Positions 9,391 to 19,254 are shown, counted from the first letter of the stretch. The stretch is DNA of 64,000 bases from an uncultured Christensenella sp. (GCA_910577845.1 CAJTNA010000006.1:8235-72234); one strand, 5' to 3'. The notes: a model not told the origin generated them from the sequence alone. Made by a program: numbers and translations.

Positions 9391-9854
9391 AAGTGTTGCC
9401 ATATTAGGTTTTTAAACTACTAACTTTTATTAGTGTGAAAATTTGCTAGTGAAAATAGATTATCTTTTGCAAAATTGAGTGTTTAATAATTTGCTGAGTG
9501 TAAATTAGCGTTAAAAATATTAATTGTATAAAATTTAAATTTAGTAAAAATATTGTTTATGATAAAATTTGTTTGTGTGCAAATATTTTTGGTATAACAT
9601 TTATTTGGTGCAAAGTTGAGTTTGTATAAATTATAGCAAATGACTTTTTTCAATTATATTGCGTATAATATTAATTTTTTTATAAATATTTTAAAACATT
9701 TATAAAAATTTATAAAATCTCAAAAAAAATATACACTATATATAATATTTAAATAATAAATTATTGCATTTAAATTAAAATTGTGCTAGAATAATAGCAA
9801 TAAAATTTAATTTAATGAACTAACTGCTTTTTTTTAAGCAAAAGGAGATATGTT
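9391..9854. other. 464-bp gene-free stretch before the DUF1858 gene
   Basis: Very AT-rich, with no open frame carrying a ribosome site. It holds the promoter at 9764-9792 and a small hairpin TGCTT/AAGCA at 9825-9840 just before the next ribosome site. No terminator with a convincing stem was seen after the sulfatase gene. Confidence 0.55.
9764..9792 (+). promoter_or_regulatory. Promoter for the DUF1858 gene
   Basis: TTGCAT at 9764-9769, 17-bp spacer, extended TGC plus TAGAAT at 9787-9792. Confidence 0.7.
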
Positions 9855-10067
9855 ATGATTAACAAAAATATGAAGATTGCAGAGCTTTTAGAGCTTAATG
9901 TATCAGAGGAAAAAATCAATAAAATTGCTGAAACTTTATTTAGCTTTGGTATGCACTGCTTAGGTTGTGCTATGGCTAGCGGTGAAACTTTGGAAGAAGC
10001 TGCAATGGTTCACGGCATTGACATTGACGAAATGGTTGAGGCATTAAACAAAGTAGTAAATGAATAA
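9855..10067 (+). CDS. DUF1858 redox-disulfide domain protein
   Basis: 70-aa protein made of a single DUF1858 domain, the domain linked to hybrid-cluster-protein associated redox disulfides. The key feature is HCLGCAMASGETLEEAA: a CxxC pair at about residues 36-39 at the start of a helix, preceded by FSFGM. It is probably a small cytoplasmic thiol-redox or metal-binding protein; its partner is unknown. The ATG at 9855 is chosen over an out-of-frame ATG at 9850 because it continues the domain and lies about 7 nt after GGAG. A hairpin separates it from the downstream ligase gene. Confidence 0.88.
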   Translation: MINKNMKIAELLELNVSEEKINKIAETLFSFGMHCLGCAMASGETLEEAAMVHGIDIDEMVEALNKVVNE

Positions 10068-10071
10068 TTTG

Positions 10072-10107
10072 AGATTACCATTCCAAAAGGGGTGGTATCT
10101 TGATTTT
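10072..10107 (+). terminator. Hairpin between the DUF1858 gene and fhs
   Basis: AGATTACCATTCC and GGGGTGGTATCT form a stem with one bulged T and two G-T pairs, loop AAAA, then TGATTTTT. It could end the DUF1858 transcript fully or partly; fhs has no obvious promoter of its own in the remaining 30 bp. Confidence 0.7.
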
Positions 10108-10137
10108 TAAATTTAAAAAAGTACACAGGAGATAGAT

Positions 10138-11790
10138 ATGACAGATATAGAGATTGCAAATGCGACCCAAATGTTAGAGATAAGCGAAGTGGCTAAAAAA
10201 CTTGGTTTGAGTGATAAGGATATTGACCCTTATGGACATTACAAAGCAAAAATCAATGTGAAGCCAAGTAAGAAAAAAGGCAAAATGATTTTGGTTACAG
10301 CTATCAATCCAACCAGTCTTGGTGAGGGTAAAACTACAACTTCTATTGGTCTTGCGGATGGTATGGCTAAAATCGGCAAAAAAGTTTGTCTTGCTTTGCG
10401 TGAACCATCTTTAGGTCCAGTATTTGGTATCAAAGGTGGGGCGACTGGTGGAGGACACGCTCAAGTTTTGCCAATGGAAGATATAAATCTAAACTTTACT
10501 GGTGACTTGCACGCAGTTACTACTGCTAATAACTTGATTGCTACTATTTTAGATAACCATATTCAACAGGGCAATAGTTTGGGTATTGACGTTCGTAGAA
10601 TCACTTGGAATAGATGTGTAGATTTGAATGATAGAGCTTTAAGGAATGTTATTGTTGGACTTGGTGGCAAGTTGAATGGTGTGCCTCGTGAGGACCATTT
10701 CAATATAACTGCTGCATCTGAAATTATGGCTGTATTTTGTTTGTCTAGTGACCTAATGGACTTTAAAAAGCGTGTTGGTGATATTATTGTTGCATATAAC
10801 TATGAGGGTAAACCAGTAACTTGTCACGATTTAAAAATTGAGGACGCTGTAGCAATTGTTATGAAAGAGGCTATCAAGCCAAATTTAGTACAAACTTTGG
10901 AAGGTACACCAGCTATTATTCACGGCGGACCTTTTGCTAATATTGCTCACGGCTGTAATACCATAATTGCGACAAAACTAGCAATGTCACTAAGTGATTA
11001 CACTATTACAGAGGCTGGATTTGGTGCTGACTTGGGTGCGGAAAAATTCCTTGACATTAAATGCAGAGTTGCAGGTATTGAGCCAGATTGTGTATGCTTA
11101 GTGGCTACTATTAGGGCTTTAAAATATAATGGTGGTAAAAAGTCAGAGTTTGATAAAGAGGATATGTCAGCTTTGGATGGCGGTATTTGCAACTTACTTG
11201 GACATATTGATAATCTTACAAATGTATTTGGTTGCAATGTGGTTGTAGCTATTAACAAGTTTATTACTGATACAGACAAGGAAATTGAGTTTGTTCGTAA
11301 TAAGTGTAAGCAATATGGTGCTAATGTTGTGCTTTGCGAAAGTTGGGCAAAAGGCTCTGCAGGTAGCGTTGAACTTGCAAAAGCGGTAGTTGATATTGCT
11401 GATAACAATAGCAAAAAGTTGCAATATGCTTATGATTTGAAAGACGATATTAAAACAAAGATAGAAAAAATTGCTACTAAAGTTTATGGTGCAAGCAGAG
11501 TTGATTTTACAAAGCAAGCTTTAAATAATATTGCACTATGTAGAGAACTTGGGCTAGAGGATTATCCAGTTTGTATTGCTAAAACACAATACTCTTTCTC
11601 AGATGACCAGACTATGCTTGGTAGACCTAAAGATTTTGTCTTCCACATCCAAGACATTCAAATTAGAACGGGTGCAAAGTTTATTGTGGCAATTGCGGGT
11701 AGTATAATGTTAATGCCAGGGCTAGGTAAATCACCAGCTGGTTGCAATATGGAAATAGATGAAAACAATGTTATAAAAGGATTATTTTAA
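10138..11790 (+). CDS. fhs: Formate-tetrahydrofolate ligase
   Basis: 550 aa, close to the usual ~556. It makes 10-formyl-THF from formate, THF and ATP, feeding purine and methionyl-tRNA formylation and, in acetogens, the Wood-Ljungdahl methyl branch. The ATP loop NPTSLGEGKTTTS lies at about 56-68. Other family marks are LREPSLGPVFGIKGGATGGG, HGGPFANIAHGCN and TEAGFGADLGAEKF. Ribosome site AGGAGA at 10127-10132. Its stop is two bases before glnS, so the two genes share a transcript. No other Wood-Ljungdahl gene is in the window. Confidence 0.96.
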   Translation: MTDIEIANATQMLEISEVAKKLGLSDKDIDPYGHYKAKINVKPSKKKGKMILVTAINPTSLGEGKTTTSIGLADGMAKIGKKVCLALREPSLGPVFGIKGGATGGGHAQVLPMEDINLNFTGDLHAVTTANNLIATILDNHIQQGNSLGIDVRRITWNRCVDLNDRALRNVIVGLGGKLNGVPREDHFNITAASEIMAVFCLSSDLMDFKKRVGDIIVAYNYEGKPVTCHDLKIEDAVAIVMKEAIKPNLVQTLEGTPAIIHGGPFANIAHGCNTIIATKLAMSLSDYTITEAGFGADLGAEKFLDIKCRVAGIEPDCVCLVATIRALKYNGGKKSEFDKEDMSALDGGICNLLGHIDNLTNVFGCNVVVAINKFITDTDKEIEFVRNKCKQYGANVVLCESWAKGSAGSVELAKAVVDIADNNSKKLQYAYDLKDDIKTKIEKIATKVYGASRVDFTKQALNNIALCRELGLEDYPVCIAKTQYSFSDDQTMLGRPKDFVFHIQDIQIRTGAKFIVAIAGSIMLMPGLGKSPAGCNMEIDENNVIKGLF

Positions 11791-11792
11791 TA

Positions 11793-13430
11793 ATGGAAAA
11801 GTCAACAAATTTTATTGAGGAAATTATAAATAATGATTTGGAAAGTGGGAAGCATAGCGAAATTATAACTAGATTTCCACCAGAACCAAACGGCTACTTA
11901 CATATAGGACACGCAAAAAGCTTGTGTATCAACTTTGGTATGAAAGAAAAATATCACGGCAAGTGCAACCTACGATATGACGATACAAATCCAACAAAAG
12001 AAGATGTTGAGTATGTAGATAGCATTAAAAAAGATATTGAATGGCTAGGTTTTAAGTGGGATAAAGAGCTTTATGCATCTGACTACTTTGACAGAATGTA
12101 TGAGTGTGCTGTATTGCTAATCAAAAAAGGTTTGGCATTTGTGTGCGAAATGAGCGGTGAGGAAATAAGGGAAAATAGAGGAACTTTGACATCACCTGGT
12201 AAAAATTCACCTTACAGGGATAGGAGTGTTGAGGAAAACCTTGATTTATTCCGCCGTATGAAAGAGGGAGAGTTCCCAGATGGAAGTAAAGTTTTGCGTG
12301 CTAAAATAGATATGGCAAGTCCTAATATCAATATGCGTGACCCTATTATCTATCGTATATTGCGTGAAACACATCACAGAACAGGTGATAAATGGTGCAT
12401 TTATCCTATGTATGACTTTGCACATCCACTGGAGGATGCTTTTGAGGGCATTACACATAGTATTTGCACTTTAGAGTTTGAGGACCACAGGCCTCTATAT
12501 GACTGGGTAAAGATTAATTGTGGTTTTGAGGTAGGCGGACCTAGACAAATTGAGTTTGCAAGACTTAATATGAATAGAACTATTATGTCAAAAAGATACC
12601 TTAAAAAGTTGGTGGATGAGGGCTTTGTGGATGGCTGGTCTGACCCACGTATGCCAACTCTAAGCGGTATGAGAGAGAGGGGATATCCAGCAGAGGCTAT
12701 TAGAGATTTTTGTGAGAGAGTTGGTGTTGCCAAAGCAAATAGTGAGGTTAATACTGCTATGCTTGAGTATTGTGTTAGGGAAAACCTTAATGCAAATGCT
12801 GACAGAGCAATGGTGGTAAAAGACCCTATAAAAATGATTATTCTTGGTGTTAATGATGAGGTGTATGAGGTTGAAAACAATCCTAACACTGAAGTTAAGC
12901 AATATCATAAAGTGACTTTTAGTAATGAGATATTTATTGAACGTGACGACTTTATGATTGACCCGCCAGCAAAATATAAAAGACTTGTGATTGGCGGTAC
13001 TGTAAGATTGAGAAATTCATATATAGTACAATATAAGAGTCACGAGTGTGATAGTGAGGGGAATGTTGTAAGTGTTACAGTTGAGATTATCCCTGATAGC
13101 AAGAGTGGCGGTAGTAATGCTGGTATGAAAGTTAAGGGCGTTATACAATGGGTTAATGCAAAGGATTATCTACCTTGCGTGTTACACGATTATGATTACT
13201 TGTTAATGGATGGTACCGGTGACTTTAATGATAGACTAAATCCAAACTCGCACATTGTTTATGACAAGGCTGTAGCTGAAAGTAGTCTTAAGAATGCAAA
13301 GGCATATGATAGATTCCAATTTATGAGAATAGGTTATTATAGTGCAACTCAAAACTATGGAAAAGACGGCAAGTACGAATTTAATCGTATTGTATCATTA
13401 AAGGATAGTTTTAATATTAATAATAAATAA
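11793..13430 (+). CDS. glnS: Glutaminyl-tRNA synthetase
   Basis: 545 aa. It charges tRNA-Gln directly. The class I signature HIGH is at residues 37-40 within PPEPNGYLHIGHAKS. NLRYDDTNP follows, and the KMSKS-like loop appears as IMSKR near residue 265. The N-terminal sequence and length point to GlnRS rather than GluRS. Many Firmicutes lack GlnRS and use GatCAB, so its presence is a lineage marker. Start at the ATG two bases after the fhs stop, with AAAGGA at 11776-11781 as ribosome site. Confidence 0.93.
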   Translation: MEKSTNFIEEIINNDLESGKHSEIITRFPPEPNGYLHIGHAKSLCINFGMKEKYHGKCNLRYDDTNPTKEDVEYVDSIKKDIEWLGFKWDKELYASDYFDRMYECAVLLIKKGLAFVCEMSGEEIRENRGTLTSPGKNSPYRDRSVEENLDLFRRMKEGEFPDGSKVLRAKIDMASPNINMRDPIIYRILRETHHRTGDKWCIYPMYDFAHPLEDAFEGITHSICTLEFEDHRPLYDWVKINCGFEVGGPRQIEFARLNMNRTIMSKRYLKKLVDEGFVDGWSDPRMPTLSGMRERGYPAEAIRDFCERVGVAKANSEVNTAMLEYCVRENLNANADRAMVVKDPIKMIILGVNDEVYEVENNPNTEVKQYHKVTFSNEIFIERDDFMIDPPAKYKRLVIGGTVRLRNSYIVQYKSHECDSEGNVVSVTVEIIPDSKSGGSNAGMKVKGVIQWVNAKDYLPCVLHDYDYLLMDGTGDFNDRLNPNSHIVYDKAVAESSLKNAKAYDRFQFMRIGYYSATQNYGKDGKYEFNRIVSLKDSFNINNK

Positions 13431-13703
13431 TATTTATATGAATACATATTACTTTATATAAATATTTATTATCTACTTTATTGATTGCCTATATAACTAT
13501 TAGTATTTATGTAAGGACATTTATAGATTTCACTCAAGGTGCTAATGCACCTATCAATATAATATGAAATTATTAAAAAAATTATATAGAGAATTGTAAT
13601 TTTTATTAATATTATATCTGCTAATGATTTTGTGGCATTGTAAAATTAAACGTAAAAATTGGCAATTGTAATTAAGTATGCAATTATTTAATTTAAGGAA
13701 AGT

Positions 13704-14576
13704 ATGAAAAAATCAGAAAAGATACTTACAATAACAGCAATGGTTTTGCCTTGCATTATCTTTACAATAGTTTTGCTTTCTATGTGCTTTATGCACAAGG
13801 AAATTGCAATACATTTTAATTCGCAAGGTGAGGTTACAAGATATGGTTCAAGGTATGAGTTGTTTATAATGGCGTTTTTACTTTACTTACTTCCGCTTAT
13901 TATGACAATAGTTTTTCATAAAGTTGAGATGGGTAAAGTAACTAGAACTTGCGGTTTGTGCGGTTCGATTTTTATGTCACTTGCTTTTATTGGTGTTGCA
14001 ATTTATTTGATTGTTATCATTGCAAATAAAAGCATTATGAATCCCTTTGTCTTGGAACAAAGAATTTCAATGATATTGACACTGCTAGGTTGTGCATTAC
14101 TGACTTATGCACATATACTACCTTTTACAAATAAGAAAAAAATTAATCTTAAGCTTAAGTCGGATATGATATTTGAATTAATTCCATTAATGTTATTGTA
14201 TTTGTGCGGTATGGGTATAGCAGTTGGTTGTGTTATGCTTAATAACTTTTATTCATTTATAGTTTTCTTTGCATTACTTATAATTTTGCTTAGTGTATGC
14301 CTAGGTTTAAGATATTTGCAAAAAAAATCTTTAAAAAGTGCAGTTGTTAGTGATGAAAATAAAGTTTTAAGCAAACAATCGGCGGATATTGTGCAAGATA
14401 GTATTGGCAATAATGAATTAGAGAGTAATAGCAAAAATGAATTAGATGGTAATATTTTTAATGAGCTAGAGAATAAAACCGATAACAAAAAAGATAGCAA
14501 AAGTGATAAGAAACTAGAAAGTAACAATTACAAAGAACTAGAAAGTAAAAGTTATAGCAAAAATGACAATGCATAA
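13704..14576 (+). CDS. DUF1648 membrane protein with repetitive charged tail
   Basis: 290 aa. The N-terminal DUF1648 domain (about 8-60) has the IAIHFNSQGEVTRYGSR pattern. Six or so hydrophobic segments run to about residue 212. The family is found in SdpI-like immunity or sensor proteins, but the rest of SdpI is not obvious here. The last ~75 residues are a hydrophilic tail of repeated N/K-E-L-E-x-N/K units (NELESN, NELDGN, NELENK, KKLESN, KELESK), probably cytoplasmic and disordered. Ribosome site AAGGAAAG. It stands alone between glnS and a terminator. Function unknown. Confidence 0.72.
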   Translation: MKKSEKILTITAMVLPCIIFTIVLLSMCFMHKEIAIHFNSQGEVTRYGSRYELFIMAFLLYLLPLIMTIVFHKVEMGKVTRTCGLCGSIFMSLAFIGVAIYLIVIIANKSIMNPFVLEQRISMILTLLGCALLTYAHILPFTNKKKINLKLKSDMIFELIPLMLLYLCGMGIAVGCVMLNNFYSFIVFFALLIILLSVCLGLRYLQKKSLKSAVVSDENKVLSKQSADIVQDSIGNNELESNSKNELDGNIFNELENKTDNKKDSKSDKKLESNNYKELESKSYSKNDNA

Positions 14577-14739
14577 ATAAAAAATTATTGTTGATTTTTG
14601 ACTTTTGAGGGTGAATTTTAAGAAAAATTTAAAAACTTATAGAGCAATTTTCTAAATAAATTATTTGAATTGTAGAATAAATAGTCAAAAAATAAAAGTA
14701 TTTTAAATAAATTTTATAGTAAAAATTTAATTAATTATT

Positions 14740-14779
14740 AAAACAAACATTGAGATTTTTTCAGTGTTTGTTTTTCTCT
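14740..14779 (+). terminator. Terminator after the DUF1648 gene
   Basis: AAAACAAACATTGA pairs with TCAGTGTTTGTTTT (14 bp, one G-T pair), loop of 7 nt, then T-rich TCTCTT. Confidence 0.85.
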
Positions 14780-14891
14780 TACTACTAAGTCTAAAAGTTA
14801 ATAAAAAGTTTGAGTTTTAACAACAACGCTTGTTGATTTGTGAGACTAACGCTTACATTAAAAATATATGTTATCCACAATTTTAATAGAG

Positions 14892-14912
14892 CATTATATG
14901 TAAGTGCAAGTT
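14892..14912 (+). repeat. Direct repeat, copy 1, upstream of rpoB
   Basis: 21 bp ending TGTAAGTGCAAGTT; 20 of 21 bases equal to copy 2 at 15029-15049, 137 bp away. Confidence 0.7.
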
Positions 14913-15028
14913 ACTAGTTTACTAAAGTTATTGATAGGTGAATGTTGCTACATTTTTAAACAATATATATAATTGCAATGCACTGCAACTACTGTTATTC
15001 GTTTATGAAGTCATTACAATTTTTTAAA

Positions 15029-15049
15029 CATTATGTGTAAGTGCAAGTT
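15029..15049 (+). repeat. Direct repeat, copy 2, upstream of rpoB
   Basis: Second copy of the repeat at 14892-14912 (one A to G difference), followed by the palindromic TAGCTAGCTA. Confidence 0.7.
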
Positions 15050-15099
15050 CTAGCTAGCTAATTTTTTGACATATATTTTTGCTAAGAAAATTTAAATAG

Positions 15100-15130
15100 C
15101 ACTCTACTTTATGTAGAGTGTTTTGGTTTT
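15100..15130 (+). terminator. Hairpin-terminator in the rpoB upstream region
   Basis: CACTCTAC and GTAGAGTG form a perfect 8-bp stem around TTTAT, then TTTTGGTTTT. It ends a transcript about 200 bp ahead of the rpoB promoter; no gene precedes it within 500 bp, so it may close a small RNA. Confidence 0.75.
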
Positions 15131-15335
15131 AAATAACCAATAGATATTAATTAGGCGTCATACCTATAGACGAGTGCTGGCTAAAATAATGTTACTAAAA
15201 TTTTACATTGAAAAATTTGAGTAAATTTATTTGACTATTTTAAAGGGATTTTTTGTTAAAAAGTGGCAGAATTTGACTTAATATTATATACGTGATTTAT
15301 TTTGTGTTAAATATATAATTATTTAAATAAAATGT

Positions 15336-15365
15336 TTGACTTATATGCGTGTATTGTTGTATAAT
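15336..15365 (+). promoter_or_regulatory. rpoB promoter
   Basis: TTGACT at 15336-15341, 18-bp spacer, TATAAT at 15360-15365. A second TATAAT follows at 15375-15380. Confidence 0.8.
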
Positions 15366-15426
15366 GCTAAAGTATTATAATGTCGTTATATGCGGTGTTA
15401 AACTTTTTTATTAAGGAGAGTGAAAT

Positions 15427-18400
15427 ATGTCAAATTTTCACAAAGTTAAGTATGGCAAGACTGAGAGGGTATCTTTTAGTAGCATAAAAGAGACTATCGA
15501 TATACCATATTTTATTGCTTTGCAAAAAGACTCTTACAAAAATTTCTTGGAAAAGGGAATTGGTGAGGTTTTACGTGATTTTTCACCAGTAAGAGACCAC
15601 GCAGGCAGAATGGAACTACATTTTTTGGATTACTATTTGGATATGAATCCAAAGTACTCTGTTAAAGAGTGTAAGGACAGAGATGCTACATATGCAGTAC
15701 CATTGAGGGTTAAAGTGCGATTAATTAAGAAAAATGCGGACGAAGTACCTTATATGATAGATACTGACGTATTTATGGGTGAGTTTCCATTGATGACAGA
15801 CAGTGGTTCATTCATTATAAATGGTGCGGAGCGTGTTATTGTATCACAATTGGTTAGAAGCCCAGGTGTATATACTACATCTCAAAAGGATAGAAATGGT
15901 GTTGACCGTTTTGATACTACTGTTATACCTAATAGAGGTGCTTGGCTTGAGTTTAAACAAGATTCAAACAATATTTTGAATGTTGTAGTAGATAGAAAGA
16001 GAAAGTTACCCGCAACTACATTCATTAGAGCGTTAGGTTTTGGTACTGACGAGGATATTTTTGAGTTGTTTGGTGATAACCAAATGCTTAGAGATACTAT
16101 GGAAAAGGATATTGCACGCAATGTTGACGATGCAAAGATAGAACTATTCAAAAAATTAAAGAATGGTGAAGTTCCTACTCCAGAGGGTGTTACTGAACTT
16201 ATCAATAATATGTTCTTTGACAGCAAGAGATATGACACTCAAAGAGTTGGTAGATATAAATTCAATAAAAAGCTTTCTTTAGCAACTCGTATAACTGGCT
16301 ATGTTTCTGCAAGTGATGTTGTAAGCGAAGACGGCGAAATCTTTGTTAAGAAAGGTGATACTATTAGTGAAGATGTTGCTTTGAATATCCAAAACGCAGG
16401 TATTAATGAGGTATTGCTTGTTAATGCTAATGGTGATGGTGGCGTATTCAAAATGATAGGTAACAACACTGTGGACCTAACTGCTTTTGTTGATTGCAAT
16501 CCAGAGGAACTTGGTATTAATGAAAGAGTTTATTATCCTACTTTAAAGCAAATTATGGCTGATAAATCTGGCGATGAATTGTTGCAAGAGATTAAAGATA
16601 ATGCTAAAGAGTTGGTAATTAAGCATATAACAATGGATGATATTATTGCTACAATGAATATCAACCTTGCTCACGCATCAGGCTTTGGTGTAACAGATAA
16701 CATTGACCACTTGGCTAACAGAAGAGTTAGAGCGGTTGGTGAACTTTTGCAAAACCAAATGCGTGTAGGTCTTGTAAGATTGGAAAAAGTTATCAAAGAG
16801 CGTATGAGTGTTACTCAAGACGATAATGAGCAAAACGCACAATCTTATATCAATATCAAACCTGTAACAAGTGTAATTAAAGAGTTTTTCTGCTCTTCAC
16901 AATTATCACAATTTATGGACCACCACAATCCAATTGCTGAGCTTACTCATAAGAGAAAGTTATCTGCATTAGGACCTGGCGGTTTGAATAGAGAATGTGC
17001 AAGCTTTGAGGTTCGTGACGTACACCACTCTCACTATGGTAGAATGTGTCCTATTGAAACTCCAGAAGGTCAAAACATTGGTTTGATTTCTTCACTTGCA
17101 ACATATGCAAAAGTAAATAAGTATGGTTTTATTGAGGCACCATACCGCAAAGTTGATAAGGAAAAAGGTATTGTTACTGACGAGGTTGAGTACTTACAAG
17201 CAGACGAAGAGGATAAATACATAGTAGCACAAGCTAACGTTGAGTTAAATGAGGATGGTAGCTTTAAGAATAAGCGTGTAACTTGCCGTATCCGTGAGGA
17301 TATTCGTGAGGTAGATGCTAATTTGGTTGACTATATGGACGTTAGCCCTAAACAATTGGTGTCTGTAGCTGCAGCATTGATTCCGTTCCTAGAGAATGAC
17401 GATACATCTCGTGCATTGATGGGTTCTAATATGCAACGACAAGCTGTGCCACTAATTAAAACCGAAGCACCTATTATTGCAACAGGTATTGAGCATAGAA
17501 TCGCATACGATAGCGGTGTTTGCGTATTGTCTGAAGTAGATGGTGTTGTTAGCTATGTTGACGGCGAAAAAGTTGTTGTCACTGCTGACGATGGTTCTAA
17601 GAAAGAGTATATTATGCGTAAGTTTGAGAGGTCTAACCAAGGTACTTGCGTAAACCAAAGACCTATCGTAACTTTAGGACAAAGAGTTAATAAGGGAGAA
17701 ATTATTGCTGATGGCCCAGCAACATCACAAGGTGAGTTGGCACTTGGTAAAAATATTCTTATTGGCTTTATGTCTTGGGAAGGTTACAACTATGAGGACG
17801 CTATTCTTATCAGTGAAGATTTGGTTAAAGACGATGTGTTTACATCTGTACATATTGAAGAGTATGAGATTGAATCTCGTGATAGTAAGCTAGGTGCAGA
17901 ACAAATCACTCGTGATATTCCAAACCTAAGTGATGATATGATTAAAAACTTGGATGAAGATGGTATTATTCAAGTGGGTAGTACCGTAAACAGCGAGGAT
18001 ATTTTGGTTGGTAAAGTTACTCCTAAGGGAGAAACTGACCTAACTCCAGAGGACAGATTGTTAAGAGCAATGTTTGGTGAAAAGGTAAGAGATGTTAGAG
18101 ATACTTCTTTGAGACTACCTCACGGACAAAAAGGTATTGTTGTTGACGTTAAAGTGTTCACAAGAGCTAATAAGGATGAGCTATCACCAGGCGTTAATAT
18201 GAAAGTTGTTGTTTATGTTGCTCAAAAACGTAAGCTTGGTGTTGGTGATAAGATGGCTGGTCGTCACGGAAACAAGGGTGTAGTATCAAGAGTATTACCA
18301 AAAGAGGATATGCCATTTATGGAAGATGGTACACCATTGCAAATCGTGCTTAATCCATTGGGCGTGCCTTCACGTATGAATATTGGACAGGTATTAGAGG

Positions 18401-19254
18401 TTCACTTGGGCTACGTTGCTAAAATGCTTAACTGGAAAGTTGAAACTCCAGTATTTGACGGAGCATCAGAGGACGATATTAAGAAATTGTTCATTGAAAA
18501 TAATCTTAGCCCATCTGGTAAGATTAAGTTGTATGATGGTAGAACTGGTGAGGCGTTTGAAAATCCAGTTACCGTTGGATATATGTATATGTTGAAACTT
18601 ATTCACTTGGTTGATGATAAGATTCACGCAAGAGCTACTGGTTCTTACTCACTTGTTACTCAACAACCACTTGGCGGTAAAGCTCAATTTGGTGGTCAAA
18701 GATTTGGTGAGATGGAAATTTGGGCATTAGAGGCATATGGTGCATCACATATCTTGCAAGAAATTTTGACTGTTAAATCAGATGATATTGAGGGACGTAC
18801 AAATATTTACAACTCTATCGTTAAAGGTAATGCAATTTGTGAGCCAGGTATACCAGAGGCATTTAAGGTATTGGTAAGAGAATTTAGGTCACTATGTTTG
18901 GATGTTCGTACTTTGAATGACAATGGTGACGAAATCAGTATTGACACATACAGCTCTAAAGGTACATCAGTACCATACAGCGAGCCTAAGGAACTTCAAG
19001 AAGTTGATGTTATTGGTGGCGGAAGTGATGATTTGGATATATTTGGACTTGATAGTGATAATTCTTACAATATTGATGACTTCCAATTCGGTGATGATGA
19101 CGATTTGTTTGGTTTTAGTAGCAGTGAAAGCAATGATACCAATAATGATGGTATGAATGCTGGGGACTTGTTTGATATCGGTAGTGAAACTCACAACGAT
19201 ATTAACGCAGCAGAATTGTTTGATATCGGCACTGGTAGTGACGATAAAGAGTAA
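15427..19254 (+). CDS. rpoB: RNA polymerase beta subunit
   Basis: 1275 aa. Core RNA polymerase subunit. It shows all major regions, including SSQLSQFMDHHNPIAELTHKRR-type rifampicin pocket residues (written here SQLSQFMDHHNPIAELTHKR), GPGGLNRE, IGLISSLATYA, GDKMAGRHGNKG and the C-terminal LGGKAQFGGQRFGEMEIWALEAYGA-type clamp region. The last ~80 residues (from about 1195) are a non-standard tail, very rich in Asp, Ser and Asn, with two near-copies of LFDIG(S/T). AAGGAG lies 8 nt before the ATG. rpoC follows after 12 bp. The usual upstream rplJ-rplL are absent. Confidence 0.98.
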   Translation: MSNFHKVKYGKTERVSFSSIKETIDIPYFIALQKDSYKNFLEKGIGEVLRDFSPVRDHAGRMELHFLDYYLDMNPKYSVKECKDRDATYAVPLRVKVRLIKKNADEVPYMIDTDVFMGEFPLMTDSGSFIINGAERVIVSQLVRSPGVYTTSQKDRNGVDRFDTTVIPNRGAWLEFKQDSNNILNVVVDRKRKLPATTFIRALGFGTDEDIFELFGDNQMLRDTMEKDIARNVDDAKIELFKKLKNGEVPTPEGVTELINNMFFDSKRYDTQRVGRYKFNKKLSLATRITGYVSASDVVSEDGEIFVKKGDTISEDVALNIQNAGINEVLLVNANGDGGVFKMIGNNTVDLTAFVDCNPEELGINERVYYPTLKQIMADKSGDELLQEIKDNAKELVIKHITMDDIIATMNINLAHASGFGVTDNIDHLANRRVRAVGELLQNQMRVGLVRLEKVIKERMSVTQDDNEQNAQSYINIKPVTSVIKEFFCSSQLSQFMDHHNPIAELTHKRKLSALGPGGLNRECASFEVRDVHHSHYGRMCPIETPEGQNIGLISSLATYAKVNKYGFIEAPYRKVDKEKGIVTDEVEYLQADEEDKYIVAQANVELNEDGSFKNKRVTCRIREDIREVDANLVDYMDVSPKQLVSVAAALIPFLENDDTSRALMGSNMQRQAVPLIKTEAPIIATGIEHRIAYDSGVCVLSEVDGVVSYVDGEKVVVTADDGSKKEYIMRKFERSNQGTCVNQRPIVTLGQRVNKGEIIADGPATSQGELALGKNILIGFMSWEGYNYEDAILISEDLVKDDVFTSVHIEEYEIESRDSKLGAEQITRDIPNLSDDMIKNLDEDGIIQVGSTVNSEDILVGKVTPKGETDLTPEDRLLRAMFGEKVRDVRDTSLRLPHGQKGIVVDVKVFTRANKDELSPGVNMKVVVYVAQKRKLGVGDKMAGRHGNKGVVSRVLPKEDMPFMEDGTPLQIVLNPLGVPSRMNIGQVLEVHLGYVAKMLNWKVETPVFDGASEDDIKKLFIENNLSPSGKIKLYDGRTGEAFENPVTVGYMYMLKLIHLVDDKIHARATGSYSLVTQQPLGGKAQFGGQRFGEMEIWALEAYGASHILQEILTVKSDDIEGRTNIYNSIVKGNAICEPGIPEAFKVLVREFRSLCLDVRTLNDNGDEISIDTYSSKGTSVPYSEPKELQEVDVIGGGSDDLDIFGLDSDNSYNIDDFQFGDDDDLFGFSSSESNDTNNDGMNAGDLFDIGSETHNDINAAELFDIGTGSDDKE

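Larger units (their letters stand above)
14577..15426. other. 850-bp gene-free stretch upstream of rpoB
   Basis: Normally rplJ-rplL precede rpoB; neither is here. The stretch holds a terminator (14740-14779), a perfect DnaA-type box TTATCCACA (14871-14879), a pair of 21-bp near-identical direct repeats (14892-14912, 15029-15049), a second hairpin-terminator (15100-15130) with a TTGACA ahead of it (15066-15071), and the rpoB promoter (15336-15365). No credible open frame was found. Confidence 0.65.

Noticed and set aside
14871..14879. Perfect TTATCCACA DnaA boxes (also 43325-43333, 48053-48061, 8384-8393 region) as a possible origin
   Set aside because: The copies are scattered singly, two of them inside genes, with no dnaA, dnaN or clustered boxes. 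The number is near chance for AT-rich DNA.
14892..15049. 21-bp direct repeats upstream of rpoB as a CRISPR remnant
   Set aside because: Only two copies, 137 bp apart, with no regular spacers and no cas genes.
19010..19254. RpoB acidic tail as a frameshift artefact
   Set aside because: The frame continues to a stop 12 bp before rpoC with a proper ribosome site between, and the tail has internal repeats, so it is real coding sequence.
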